Assembly (NCBI RefSeq): GCF_000150275.1 | Contig: NW_002060952.1 | Coordinates: 146,482-210,481 of the forward strand | DNA length: 64,000 bases | Direction of reading: 5' to 3' | From: Trichoplax adhaerens | Taxonomy: Eukaryota > Placozoa > Uniplacotomia > Trichoplacea > Trichoplacidae | Shown: one piece after another, positions 41,301 through 53,900 of the stretch | Position numbering within the stretch: the first letter of the stretch is position 1 | Layout of the letters: each line of letters opens with the position of its first letter | Notes under the pieces: model-generated | Seen by the model: the letters and a program-made list of their open reading frames with translations, nothing else | Databases searched by the model: none | Told to the model about the DNA's origin: nothing | Program-made: the position numbers and the translations under genes

Positions 41301-42025
41301 GTCACAATACTGGAGCACTAAGAGAAATTAATACTGCAGAAAGATATTTTGCTTATGGGCCTGATATCTCCTCAAATACGAATCCGTTAATGAATCAATT
41401 AGAAATGAATCAGTTATATAGAAATATGTTTAATCAACACCCATTACAGTCTCCAGAATTTGCACATGCATCGAACGCGAATGTACCACAGCAATCTCCA
41501 TACATTGACCAAAGGCACTTTAATTTAGTTACTGCTAATAGTTCACTATCACAATATGGGATAGATGCAACAACCGCTTACTACTTAAGTCAGCATCCTA
41601 GTGTATCAGGCTATAGTGGCCAACTAGGTAGTGCTCTTAACTCTACCAATTATTCGGTTGATATGCGAAAATTTGAGCAAGCAGGCCCGATATTATTTGG
41701 CGGTTTAAGTTCAGGCATATCTCAGAGTCCTTCAGCACATCAAAATGGAATACCCGGTATGATACACGGTATGTCACCAAGATTATCAGCACCTGGAATG
41801 TCGGGTGGAATTAGTAATAAACCGGTGGGCGTTTCAAGCCTGGATCAATTGCAACTTACTGCAAATTCAGTATCAACTCATAGTCAGCCAAGTTATGGAA
41901 TACGTCCGCCCTCAGGTGAAGATCCTGTTAATCCTTTGAACACTATTCCAATAACATCTTCCTTGCATCCTGGCTTTAGAGGTACTAAGCCAGATTCAAG
42001 AGATGATCGATCGACATCTAATTAA
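35301..42025 (+). CDS. AUTS2: AUTS2/fibrosin family protein
   Basis: Model of nine exons: 35301-35462, 38330-38375, 39369-39444, 39650-39744, 39817-39875, 40061-40132, 40231-40387, 40476-40704 and 40816-42025 (TAA), 2,106 nt, 701 aa, phases closing throughout. Two family signatures fix the identity. One is SSGEEDIIDGFAISSYSSV with TALE near residues 35-54 (vertebrate AUTS2 DGFAMTSF...EALE). The other is GKWCNAHVKIARLIL at 149-163 (vertebrate GKWCAMHVxIAWxI). A W-x-NLSRVHA segment and a late SSLDQL box also fit the vertebrate order (WNRLH; SISSLDR). The remainder is disordered, rich in Ser, Asn, Gln and Pro. AUTS2 proteins act in the nucleus with PRC1.3/1.5 (PCGF3/5), CK2 and P300, usually activating transcription. 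Exons 2-4 rest on splice phase only. The 72-bp segment 39745-39816 is in frame and could be retained. Confidence 0.8.
35463..38329. other. AUTS2-like intron 1 (2.9 kb)
   Basis: Begins GTAAGATAAA at 35463 and ends CAATGTAG at 38329. It contains two overlapping ORFs (35477-35710 and 35668-35952) that I do not recognise, a GA run near 36609, a tandem CAGTC run at 36789-36812, and several CAGTACGGTACGGTA-like elements. No exon with a family match seen. Confidence 0.6.
38376..39368. other. AUTS2-like intron 2
   Basis: About 1 kb. Includes a TA run at 38893-38920 flanked by imperfect inverted arms (TTCATTTTCAC and GCGAAAATGAA). An alternative, longer exon 2 ending at 38431 (adding a basic KRRTRKRYK stretch) also has a good donor but would break the phase with exon 3. 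Confidence 0.5.
39745..39816 (+). other. Probable 72-bp in-frame intron of the AUTS2-like gene
   Basis: Bounded by GTACGC and a TACTAAC-like branch site followed by CAG (CATACTAACAG). Its translation is hydrophobic and Cys-rich (ICYCFIL), unlike the polar flanks. The length is 24 codons with no stop, so skipping its removal would keep the frame. This could give two protein forms. Confidence 0.6.
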
Positions 42026-44762
42026 TTCGACCATATAACCTATATGATTTTAAAGTATTGAATGAAGAAAGCACATTAGCGATTTACTTTTCAAAAGGAA
42101 TTGAAATTTTGTATTATACGTGACATGTAAATTCATCGTTAATAATATTTTAACCCTATTCTTCGTTAGCTCTTGGTTGAAAATTTCGAGTGTATGTTCC
42201 ATAATGTTGATATTTATGAATCTATCTTTAAATAATATGGTACACTGTATATTATGAACAAATCTTACAACATATTTTATGTCGATTTCGTAATTTTTCG
42301 TTGATGCATTTAGTCATATGTATTTCCACTAAGACCACTTAACGTATTATTCTGTGAAAAATTCAATGAAATCGTATTGTCTATCTAATGGATTAATAAT
42401 ATAGTCCAATAAGGATAATCGAACAAAACAGTATCTACGATAATGATCCATCTTCTATGTATAATCCACCAGTTTAATAATAATAATATTGGCAAAATTA
42501 ATGGCGGTGACAAATTCTGTTTATTAATTCTCTTATAAAATATCGCCCATTTTCAATTCTTGTAAAGTATATCTGCATAATTAATACGATTTTCTTGTCT
42601 GCCGATACGGTAAAAGATCTATCGGGTGTATCATTTTAGTTGTATACTGTGTATCAGCGCTACATAGTTCAAAAAATTTTGCTACTTTACGCTAAACTTA
42701 ATAGTGTCGCCGATCATGTTTGGTGAAGGATTGTGTCTTATGTACATGTTTTCTTGCTATCTTAAAATGCTGATTTTACCAAGTGTTTTTTTGTAATATG
42801 ATTTATATAAGAATATGATGACCAGATACTTCACCACACATTGATTAAACTTGAAGTTATGTTGCTGTTTTATCTACTGTCACTATATTAAGAGTACTGT
42901 ATAATGTACTTTCATTGAATAGTACACTGTTTTGCTCTATTACTATTAATAACTATTTCTGATTGACTATTACGGTGATAGTACTAATTCTTTATTGTAA
43001 CTTATCTTACAATTGATAAAAGAAAATTCTTGTATTATAAGTCACCATTTGTGACAACGGTATTCGTCTATCTACTCGTTATATTCCGAATAACTATGAT
43101 ACGAATGGGTCATCAGTATTTTGTACTCTCTTTTATTCGATTTCTAATATTGATATTACAGTATGAGTTGGGCTGCAAGACCATTTAGGGTACTAAAATT
43201 TGTACAGTAAAGTCTATTTGACCTTGTCTTGTGACCCGTGATACAGCAATAATATAATTGAAACTAGGATAAAAATCATGGCGGCAAATTAATTCTTGGT
43301 TAAATTTTACGACGTGACGGTAAATATAGTAAAAGTAAATAGGGCGCAGAGTTGCGAATGACAATCCCTTTCTTGAAAGGAGTACAACTTAAGTTGACAC
43401 ATGGAACACTTTAAGACTCAACTTTATTTAATGATGTATGTACTGTAATTACAGTAGAAAATATTTAGCACGTCTGGCTCTGCTAACAATCCATTGACTT
43501 GTGGATAAATAAGCGCCGTCAATTCGCATTCGGTCTCATTTTACTTTTTGCCTTAGCAGTCAAGATTGTTCGCAAGTGCTTCATTGAGTTCATTTTGAGT
43601 TAGCCTCTAAGGGAATTTAAATTTTCAGCTTCGATCTGGGTCAATGATTTCATCGTACTGCTCTACATAAGAGTGCAGTTGCCTTGTGCATTATGCTGTG
43701 TGTACTGTATACCTCAGTTTATACAGTGCAACCTATTTCATCACGTTATAACAGCTGGCATTTATTACGATTATAATTATCGATATAATCCTAGCTGATT
43801 GCTACCAATTTATTACTCTAATCTAATTTTATAGATAGTAATAGATATGGAAAGATTTCGCTTATATGACGAGGGTCTTAACTAAACAATGACTACTATT
43901 TATGAAAAATGAACGATAAATCTTTCAATTTCTCTATTTTCCATATGCGCCTAGGATAAAATTAATCAATAGACTGATATACAGCTCTACGCGTATGACA
44001 ACTGCTATTTATTGCAACAATCAGGATAATCCTAATTAATGGTTACTCATTTCAATATTAATCCAATGTACAAATAGTAACATATGTAAATTAATCGAAA
44101 AGCTCATAATAATTAACAATCTACCATCCCTTCTCCTTATTTTCCTTAAATTGATACAATCAATAAATACTCATACTTAATTATTGCGATTTATTATAAT
44201 GTTATAGCACTTAAAATTGTTCTGCTATGCATGCTACTGTCGTATCCTCTATTTTTCCGAGTTGCTACCAATACAAAAGTATCGCTTTCATAGTAATCTA
44301 TTATGCAGATCAATACATAAATTCAAATATCATCAATATTGTTGCGCTTTTCCTCTCTTTGATATAGCTACTACTGAAGGAAAAGTTTAAGCTTTGAACT
44401 CTATTCCAATAAATCAATTTTCATTGCTAAAAGTGAGAAAATCGATTTTTAATATAGTAGAGGAGATTATGAGAAAGATTCGTAATTCCTTGGTCAGGGT
44501 AGTATCGTTTCCCAATCCTATCCTAGGTTCACAATACTCTGCTTGATACCATTGATATGGTTCATACTGTCTATAGTTATTTTAATGAGAGAGATGAAAC
44601 TATACTAGAATGCCTAGGCCTTAACGCGCATGGCTCTTCTACGCTACAGTACTGCACCATCCATCCATTCGATGACCAAAAATCAATTTTCTCTCAGCAA
44701 CATCGACAAGATCAATGAGAAGTTTTTTATCGAATCACTCGTTCTATCTAGCAATCTGAGCC
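42026..44762. other. Intergenic, no gene recognised
   Basis: AUTS2-like 3' UTR followed by AT-rich spacer. No repeats or exons that I can support. The right end should contain the GDPD1-like promoter. The 71-codon ORF at 44630-44845 overlaps the true first GDPD1 exon in another frame and is not used. Confidence 0.5.
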
Positions 44763-47700
44763 ATGTTTTATGTATTCCTTGGTTTATCCACTTATATTGC
44801 TACTTCTACCTTCTTCTTATACAATCCCCAATTATTACATGGTAAAAAAAAGTCTGCAATTAAATGCAGGCATATTAGCCATCGTGGAGGTAAACATGGT
44901 CAATATTGTGCATTTCGTAAATTATTTCTAGAAATAATGTAGACCTGATATATCTAGATATACATCGATTGATTCAGTTGATACTATTTTCTGTACTTGT
45001 TATACAACGAGATGCATAGATACCTGAAAGCTAGAGTATCGATCAAGTTCTACTTTAATGTATCTTCGTATCTTAGTAGCATAACGCTTAAGTTCATACG
45101 TAAAGACCTTTTATACTCCTTTGCTGTCAACTTACCTCGGAAAGAATCATAAATCAGATATACATTTATTGATTCTGCTTACTCTATTTTCTGTACTTGT
45201 TATACAACGAGATACATAGACACCTGAAATTTAGAGTATCAATCAACCTCTACCTAATGCGTACTTGTATTCTTATGCTTACGCAATCTTCTGTGCTTCT
45301 TATACTGTACAACGAGATGCTATATACACTCCTGAAAGCTAAAGTATCGATCAAGTTCTACCTAATACGTATTCGTATCTTAGTAGCATAATGCTTAAGT
45401 TCAGGCTTGAAACCATTTCTATGCTCCTATGCTGTCATCTTACCTAGGAGTGGACTGCAAATCTAGATATCCCGTATACGCGTCTCTACAACTTTACCCT
45501 GTTTACTCTATTCTCTGTACTTCTTATACAATGAGATGTCTAGATACCTAAAAAGCTAGCGTATCGATCAAATTATACCTATTATGTATTCGTATCTTAG
45601 TAGTATAATCTTTAATTTCCATGCTACCATCTTTACCTAAGAATAGATTGCAAGTCTTTGATCGAACTTCTAATATGTAATATAATAATCAATTTATTTA
45701 TCAGGTGCTGCTGAAAACTTGGAGAATACTATCACTGCTTTTAAACAGTAAGTAACCTCCCATCATACGTATCTTTTCTAGGCATATCTTCTAATTTATA
45801 GAGTTGCTTAGTAATGCTATTTCTTGCTGTCGAATTACAAGACCGTACAATGCTGTTGAAAGGAAATTTTAGTGTCCTATACTATATTACCTTGGACTAC
45901 AGTGATAACAATCGTAATGAAAATAAACTCGACAGGATCGTGGTCGATTCTCTTTTTTCCAACTATAGTGACAATTAGGAAATAATACGAAAATAAGAGT
46001 ACGTTTTAAGGAGACTTAGAATTAGTTTTATTGATTTAAACAGTTCGACTACTGTAAAATCTACAGCTCTGCAGGCAACCTGACAACAAAGTGATTATGA
46101 ATTATAAAACTGATTCAAGACACAAGAATAATAATCTGATATAGAATGGCCAAGAATACTACATACTCGCATCTGCCTCATATCTCATATTATTCTACTA
46201 TATGGGATGTTGAGGGCTTCCAAGAAAATGTACCTAAATCGAATGTTAGCCGTTGCACTATTATCGTATATGTTAATGCGATATTCTCTAATCTAATTTA
46301 TAGTATTTGTAAACAGCACTAAAGCAAGCAAGAGTATCTAATAAGGATATTAAATAAATAATTCTAATCAATTTTTTATGTAGATTATTACGTTTGATAG
46401 CTAAAATGTAAGCATTGACAATGAATATGCTTCTATCAGATGTTTAATTTCCTATTTTTAAAAATCTATAATCGCTCATTAGCAATATTCAAGCTAAAAA
46501 AATAAGTATGGTGAATATTGAAAAGTACGCGTATACGTAGATGGGATGATTATCCAAAACAATATAAAATACGATAATGTAGGACAAACAGCCGAGTTAG
46601 TTAATATAATGTGTATAGAGTAGCGAGCGATTGCAGTTGATAATTGGTATACTCCTTAATACCACTACTAAACGTTTAATAGTGATATAAATCCGACACA
46701 GATACAGCTATACTGTAAAACATATAGTATCTAGAATTTTTATAGTAAAACTCTTACAACCTTATCTTTAAAAATTTAATTCATAACTATCCTTTATGCT
46801 GTCTGACAGATGGTTTTTATCTTTGCTTTGCAGTGCAATCGATTGTGATACTGACATGCTGGAGATTGATCTACACATCACAAAAGATGGACAGGTTGCA
46901 AAATGCTACTTAAGTTGCTAATAAACGGTCTACAGTTTAATCAAATCTATTTCTCATTACTTAATTATTTGACTACTTTTAGGTAGTGGTATCACATGAT
47001 GATTATCTTTCAAGATCTTGCCAAAAAGCAATATATGTTAATCAAACTGATTATCAGGTAAAATAGCGAGCTATACATCTTAATCTAATACTTGTTGCAT
47101 TAAACTGATAACAGTAAAATTCTATCCTATCCAACACTTACCATTGCAAACATACGTAATTAACGAGTAATAAACCTTAGGATTTACCGATGCTTGAACC
47201 TCCTCTGAAAGTTACTTTCACAAAAGATGATTGGTGCTATGGTGATCGTAGCGATCGAAAAATAGCGCTATTAAGTGAAGTGTTTGATGCATTTGCGAAT
47301 ACTCCTATTAATATGGACCTCAAAGTTTGCGATGAAAAGCTAATCATTCAGGTTATCAGGAATGAGTTTAATTATAATTGATTGAGACTTGTTATAATGT
47401 ACTATTGGACGACATTATATTAGTCTACGTACGATATCAGATAATACTCAATGTTTGCTTTGTAGACGGACTGTTTAATCAGAAAGTACAAGAGAGAAAA
47501 CATAACCATTTGGGGAAGTGCAAATGATGTCGTTTTGCAAAAATTATACTTACAAGTACATACAATAAATGGTTTTATTGAATAATATGATAGCGTTATC
47601 AACCTTTGTTTTAATCTTCAATTAAAATATCTCTTTAGAATCCTGAAGTTCCAACATTTTTCTCTAAGAGACGTGTGGTGATTACAATTTTACTTTTTTA

Positions 47701-48355
47701 TACTGGTTTGTTACCGTTTGTTCCCATCAAAGAATCGTACTTTGAGGTGATTATGCCAAGCATAGTTAAAAAGTGAGTAACCTCTTATTGAATAATCTTG
47801 CTCTATCTAGTTTATGGGCACACTCAATAACTCTTTTATCATTACTTTTGGATAATATGTATATTTATAGAGTTTTAAACCCAGAACTTCCTATAAAAAG
47901 TTGTGCCTATGCCAAATTCATCGATTAGTAAGTTCTACAATTAACTGGCAATGGAAATATTACCCATTATAGTCTGTATCGTATACTATACGTAATTAGT
48001 CTGTTTATTCGTATCTAAAGACAGAAAATAGAAAGAATTTCTATTTATAGTAAAATTAAATAAATTTTTGATAACATAAATATATGTATCTCTTCACTAA
48101 CAGTTTACTGATGAGGCCAAGCTTGATAAATCATTTAAAGCGCAGAGGCATACAGGTGTAACTGAAATTGTTTAGTTATAGTGCGCAAATTAGAGTTGCT
48201 TGAATTAAAACGTGAAATCTCTTCGATAGGTATATCTGTGGGTGCTCAATGATGAAAATGACTTTCGTAGGGCGTTCCGATTAGGAGCTGATGGAATTGT
48301 TACCGATTATCCCACCAAACTGCAAAAATTTCTACAAAAACAAAAAAGCGACTAA
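44763..48355 (+). CDS. GDPD1: GDPD1-like glycerophosphodiesterase / lysophospholipase D
   Basis: Ten exons: 44763-44889, 45705-45747, 46834-46894, 46983-47057, 47181-47351, 47466-47555, 47639-47772, 47871-47927, 48104-48155, 48230-48355 (TAA). Total 936 nt, 311 aa (human 314). Residues 3-20 form a membrane anchor (FYVFLGLSTYIATSTFFL), followed by NPQLLHGKKK. The catalytic GDPD motif HRGGAAENLENT is at 40-51, with metal and catalytic residues E67, D69 (MLEIDLHITKDGQ) and H82 D83. A second hydrophobic segment lies at about 202-219 (VVITILLFYTGLLPFVP). The end reads YLWVLND...GADGIVTDYPTKL. GDPD1/GDE4 hydrolyses lysophospholipids to lysophosphatidic acid and the head group at intracellular membranes. 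The start ATG is the first that gives the conserved anchor. All junction phases agree. Confidence 0.95.
44940..45690. repeat. Irregular tandem repeat in GDPD1-like intron 1
   Basis: A block with TTCTGTACTTGTTATACAAC, GAGATGCATAGATACCTGAA, AGTATCGATCAAGTTCTAC and CGTATCTTAGTAGCATAA recurs at about 44990, 45189, 45290 and 45512 (spacings about 200, 100 and 220 bp). Copies are 75-90% alike by eye. The array nearly fills the 815-bp intron. Confidence 0.85.
45748..46833. other. GDPD1-like intron 2
   Basis: About 1.1 kb, donor GTAAGTAACC, acceptor TTTGCTTTGCAG. No internal feature recognised. Confidence 0.7.
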
Positions 48356-50955
48356 GCATGTTCAATATTCCATACGGTATGTATGTCTTCTCGAGCTAAA
48401 TGTTACCGTAAAGAAGGCTAAATTAATGGTGTTTCATCAATAGTATGCAATTGCGTATAGAATATGTTCACTAATCAAAAGATGATTTATATCTGCGTTA
48501 TGTATATCGATAAATCGGCTTTTTTTGTATATGAATAGTGATGTATGTATGTACGATGATCTTCGTTTAATGAATGATAATTACGTAAGTTCTAATAAGT
48601 TCTACTATGATCGGAAAGAAGCGATATGTAGACTGTACAATATAGTAATTTTTCCTTAACAACCAATACAAATAACTAAGAATTAAAAGTTGTGTTTTGT
48701 TACTCAAATTATCACTTCAAGCTACTATTGAATCTCAGGTAAAAGTTAAATAATGTCTAGTCTAAATTATAAGATGAATATTGAATAATGCTATTAATTC
48801 AATCGATGACTTTTTATGTCACTACTTGTTATTCGATTGTTATATTTAACAATTGTGATATTCAAATTTAAGCGGTTAACGTATCAGATTACTGTGTGCG
48901 TACATATATGCAGTTGGAAGGCACTGAAGAGTGCAGAACATTTTAAATGGAAATGAAATAAATATCATTAGCTTGTCGACATGTAGATATAAAGGAGGTG
49001 CAGTATTTATATAAAAATAAAAGATCTTTCTTATCTATAACATGATGAAACATTTAAAAGGTGCCTAGAGCGACAGCAGGAATCTACTACTATTTAGTCT
49101 ATCAGTTTCAACTTGTCGAATTTAGCTGGAATTGTAAGATTTCGGCATAAGCTTAGTTTTAAGCTCTTTACGAAGAATCTATTGCTCCATTGGATCTTAC
49201 TTTCTACTCTTGAAAGATTAATAACATTTTAATACCGGTTATGTGCAATAAAGATCACAATTGCGCTAGAGCAAAAGTAGGAAAACTCGCTGTTAATTTT
49301 AAATTGAGCTACCTATGCTCCATCTATCCTCCATATTAAACTGTAAAAGCTATCTGCATAAGCTTTTCTTAAGCTTATTATAAAACTATTACTCTAACAG
49401 GGTTCTTAGTTCTTACTTTACACTACTCGAAAGATGAACAACATTATTTGTACTATTTAAGTAAAAGATTACTATTGTACCAGAGTGGTCAGAGGAAATC
49501 CCATTGCGATGTAAATTAGCAATGGAATCTATCAATGCTCCAATTTCTCCTCTATATTAAACTTTATATAAGTACTGTATATGGGTAATAAAATTAGTTT
49601 TGAGCTCTTTACAAAACATCTATTGCTCAAGTTAGTAACATTTATTACTAACATACAAATGTAAAAGATAGCAACCGTCCAGGAATGATAGCAAAATTGC
49701 TCTTAGCACTTTGCATATCTGTGTTGAAAAGTACAACCAATTAACTTTATAGGATAATCATTGCCAAGAAATTCTAACGACCTAAGAGATCAACCTGATT
49801 GATTGTTAATAAATTTTATTACCAAACACATGCTATAAGATCAATATTAGAATCTACTGTTGCTTTTTCAAAATAAAAAGACTTATCTTACTATCATTAC
49901 TACTATAAGCTAGCGTTAAAGATAGCCGAGTATTTGCTATGAACTAATTTATAAGATACGTCGTATAAACACGCTTAATACAAGAAATTGCATGACAAAT
50001 TCAAGTTAACTATGATAGCCATTACACTAGAATAACATATTCCAAGCTAGTTGTAGAGTAAAAGTAGTTAGATAAAAAGGTTAGAAAGATTTAATTTAAT
50101 GAGATTGAATAGGATGATGATTATAGTCAAAATGATTAATTGCATTAGGCAATTTAACAGATTATTTTTATTCGTTAACCTGTACCATTTAATTTTTAAT
50201 TCTTAAAAATGATGTTAATATTAGATTGGACTATTATCCCAAAAAGAATTGTATAGACGAGACGAATGTGCTAGCATGAAATAGTCATTACAAGTACAAA
50301 AAAATGAATTGATACTAAGATAGAGAGCAAATCTCGACTTGTTATTATATATTTAGCAACGTGAAATAATGACACGAACTATAACGCAAAAGTTAAGCTG
50401 TATCTTACTGCAATATTTACTATACTTATTGAATATAAAGTAGCTTTAATAGTAATTCAGCAAAGATTACGTTGTCTTGAATCGAAGTTGATCACATACA
50501 GGGAGTATGAATAAATCCTTTACGAAGGCCTATCCATACACCCAGTTACTTCCATCATTATTTTCTTAGATAAAAATGTAGAGTAAAGTAGGACTTTACT
50601 AAGCAAATTAGTGATTAAGTTATGCCAAACCATGAATGATTTAATGATCATCTATCAATCTACTCGATGATAGATTTACTCTTGTACTACCTGTTAAAAA
50701 TAAAATGATAAAAAATATAAGTTATGGAAGGATTCTTTTCGAATTGCTAGATATTGGAATGGAAACTACTATCGCTGCTAAAGAAGATATGGACTGCAAG
50801 ATGCATCATTTAAACATTAATACCATAAAATATCAGCCACTCAAGAAAGGTATTAGCTACGACTAGTATACGAATACAGATATTGTACAGGCTTATAAAT
50901 ATAAGAATCTTTTTATCATGCGGTGTATCATATTGCCCACTAGATGTAAAAATTT
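48356..50955. other. Convergent intergenic region
   Basis: Between the GDPD1-like stop (+) and the FERM gene stop (-). AT-rich, with faintly repetitive segments around 49050-49680 (TTTTAAGCTCTTTACGAAGA and TTTTGAGCTCTTTACAAAAC, each followed by CTATTGCTC), suggesting an old tandem duplication. No coding signal. Confidence 0.5.
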
Positions 50956-53900
50956 TCAAGGGTAATTACTAATCCATAGCAATACCTTTTCGGCATCAGC
51001 TAATTTTTCCCGCATGGCGTCTCTCACATCTTGGAATTCTTTAACCTCTTTATCCACTGCATTGAAGAATTCTTCGTATCTGTCTTCATATTTATTATCA
51101 TTGACTTCCATTTGTATCTTTCTCTATATATTTCCATTACAAAATTGCAGCAAGTTAAGAATATTATCGAGATAGATAGGATATAAAATCATCGAATTTA
51201 GAAATTATCTCCATACCGAGAATGGCGATTTAATAAGTCGCTCAATAATCGATCTTTCTTCTTTCCTTAATTCAACTACTTGGTTTTTCAACGATTGTAG
51301 TTCATCGATCCTATAAGAATAGTGATTAGTATAGCAAATTGTTTTTTTTTTAACTTAAAGAATGGATAAAAATTGACTTTGCGTATCCTGTTCTGACTTA
51401 CTTAGTACCGCCATCTTCTAATAGAGTCTTTGCTAGACTGAAAATTTCCTTGGAACTGTCTTGTACAGCATTCTTGTCAGCGACAGCCTATCAAGAACCA
51501 TTTAAAATTGGCTATTAATTATCTAATATTTCTATTTAAATTGAATATTATCATGATACGAAAGAAAATACGTTAAGCTAGTTGTAGTGCTTGCATTATT
51601 CCTGACCTTTTCGTAATCAGCCTTGACTTGGTTAAATTCTTCTTCAGAGATGTTGCTAGTTGCTGGTGGTGGTGTTGGTGGTCGCTCATTAGCTCTAGCT
51701 TTTTCCTCCTCTTCTTTGACTTCTATAATTCGTTTAGCTTCTTGTAATTCAACTTGGCTAGCATTCTATTCATGATATAATAGTATAAGTCCTCTTATAC
51801 GTGAACTACTTTAATGACTCTTATTACTTGGCTTCTATCTAAGCTTGGTACCATCTATTTTATTTCAATATTCTATGCACTTCAACTTACAAAGGAATTC
51901 TTGGACGATTCCAATTCTGCTTCTAATGCTTTGATCCTTTCTTCAAGAGAGCCAATGGAGCTATCTTTGCCACCGATTTGTCCTTTTAGTTCTTCAACTT
52001 GCTTCAAAGCCGCAATCTCAGCTTCTGATGGGCCAGCAGGAACAACTTCAACTGCAGCAGCAGTAGTAGCAGCTACTACAGCGACTTCTGGAGTTGGTTC
52101 AGGAGCTTTTACTTCAAGAATTTCTTTCTTGATTTCTTCAATTATAGCATTGCCGTTGGATACTGCAGGTGGTGTCTCAACAACAACATCGCCATTCTTT
52201 AGGTTACCGTTGGGAGCAGTTTCGCCATTTGCCAGTTGTAACACCATTTGTAGCAGGACCTTGAACAAAGATTCCATTCCTTTTGGCATAAACATCTTCT
52301 TCCTGTTGTATCAGTCATATGTCAATAAAAGTTTAGAATGATTTATTACTCATAACTTATCCTTCATAGAACAGAAGCTGTAGTAATCACAGAGATCATT
52401 GTGGAAGGAAAATGATAGCTAAAGAATAGAGCAGCTAGTAAAAATAGCGGTATAACCTCTCGTCGGCATTTTTCAGCAATTTTCAAGGCTTTTCCAATTT
52501 CATCTTGAAGTAATTTCTCATCAACGCGTTTAATTTGATACATATGGTGGTGGACAGCTAAGCTCAGGATCTATGTATCAATCATCAAATTATCATGAAT
52601 TAAAAAAGGAATTCGATAATTCTATAGTTGTTAATAAAATTCTTAATAATTAGCGATATTTTACGGTTTAAGACAGAATAAATCATTGACGATTCATTGG
52701 CTACTATAACCACTGGATAACAATGATGATCATTCTTTACCTCTGGTAGCTGTTTAGGATCCTTTAGCTTGAGAATAACTGGTGGATCTTTTTTGCTCAT
52801 CGATTTCATCACGAGCTAACAAATATAAAGCAAAACAAATTTTAATTCATGCCTTAGCATTAACTCACTCTACTAATTTAAGATATATAATTCTATCATC
52901 CAATATTCGTTGTGTTTCCACTCTTAGTCGTTAACGTTAACACGAGGAACTTTGATACACTCCTACTAGTAAGCTTACTGAAAAGTCTCTTTTATTTAGG
53001 ATTTACTGCATTTAAATAGTATAGCTGTAATGGCGTATTATACCCTTATCTTAGTAATTCATTACCTTATCTTATGCTAACACGTTAGGTGCAGTACAAC
53101 AAGTCACTGTATTCTTACATACATAACAATATTCTGTGTTTGATCGTGAGAACGATAACTTTAACAATTCTAGTCAAGATGGCGCATTGAAATGAATACG
53201 CGCATTTTTCAAATGTTAATAAAATGGTAAACTACAAATCATTTTCGACAGTTTTGATGTATTGGATGATTATCCTGGTACTCTATTCAAAATTGACTCT
53301 ATCACTGAGGCAAGGAGAAATTGATATTAATACAGTTATAAATAACTCATTGGATAATTAAAACTACAGCTGTTCGAATCAGGATGGTGCATTAAAATGA
53401 ATATGCGCAAATTTCAAATGTTGATGAAATAGTAAACTAGAAATCGTTTTCGACTGTTGTTGATATATTGAATGATTATCCTGCACTCTATTCAAAATTG
53501 ATTCTATCGAAGAGGCTTGGAGAAATTGATATTAATGTAATTACAGATAACTTGTTGGATGATTTGATGGATAAATTTAATCTACCTTTCCGTTCTTCTT
53601 TTTAACGTAGTTAGTCTCGTTCCATTTGAATGTAAGATGGGGTCTACTTTTATTGTCTTGTTTGTAAATGTTGAGTCCATCGAAAGTTATTCCGCAAACC
53701 ACAGGACTGCCGGTCTTATTCTGAAATTGTTGATTCGAGTGTTGATAGTCAAATTAGTATTGGTAAAGAATTGGATGTTCTCTTAGAGTCACGGTTAAAA
53801 TTAGTCTAACTTTAAATCTTTTCCCCTACACTATTATCTCTTGCACATTACATTAATAAATCCAAAATACGAAAGCATTCCTATCTTACCATAGCATCAA

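Noticed and set aside
44630-44845. 71-codon ORF before the GDPD1-like gene
   Set aside because: It overlaps the true first exon in another frame. The alternative frame from 44763 matches the GDPD1 membrane anchor and runs directly into HRG.
51814-52341. 175-codon plus-strand ORF opposite the FERM gene
   Set aside because: It is the antisense shadow of FERM exon 10, open because of Ala/Val/Pro-rich codons on the other strand.
53370-53390. tRNA-like GTTCGAATC box
   Set aside because: No matching acceptor or anticodon stem nearby. The element is part of the 205-bp intronic duplication.
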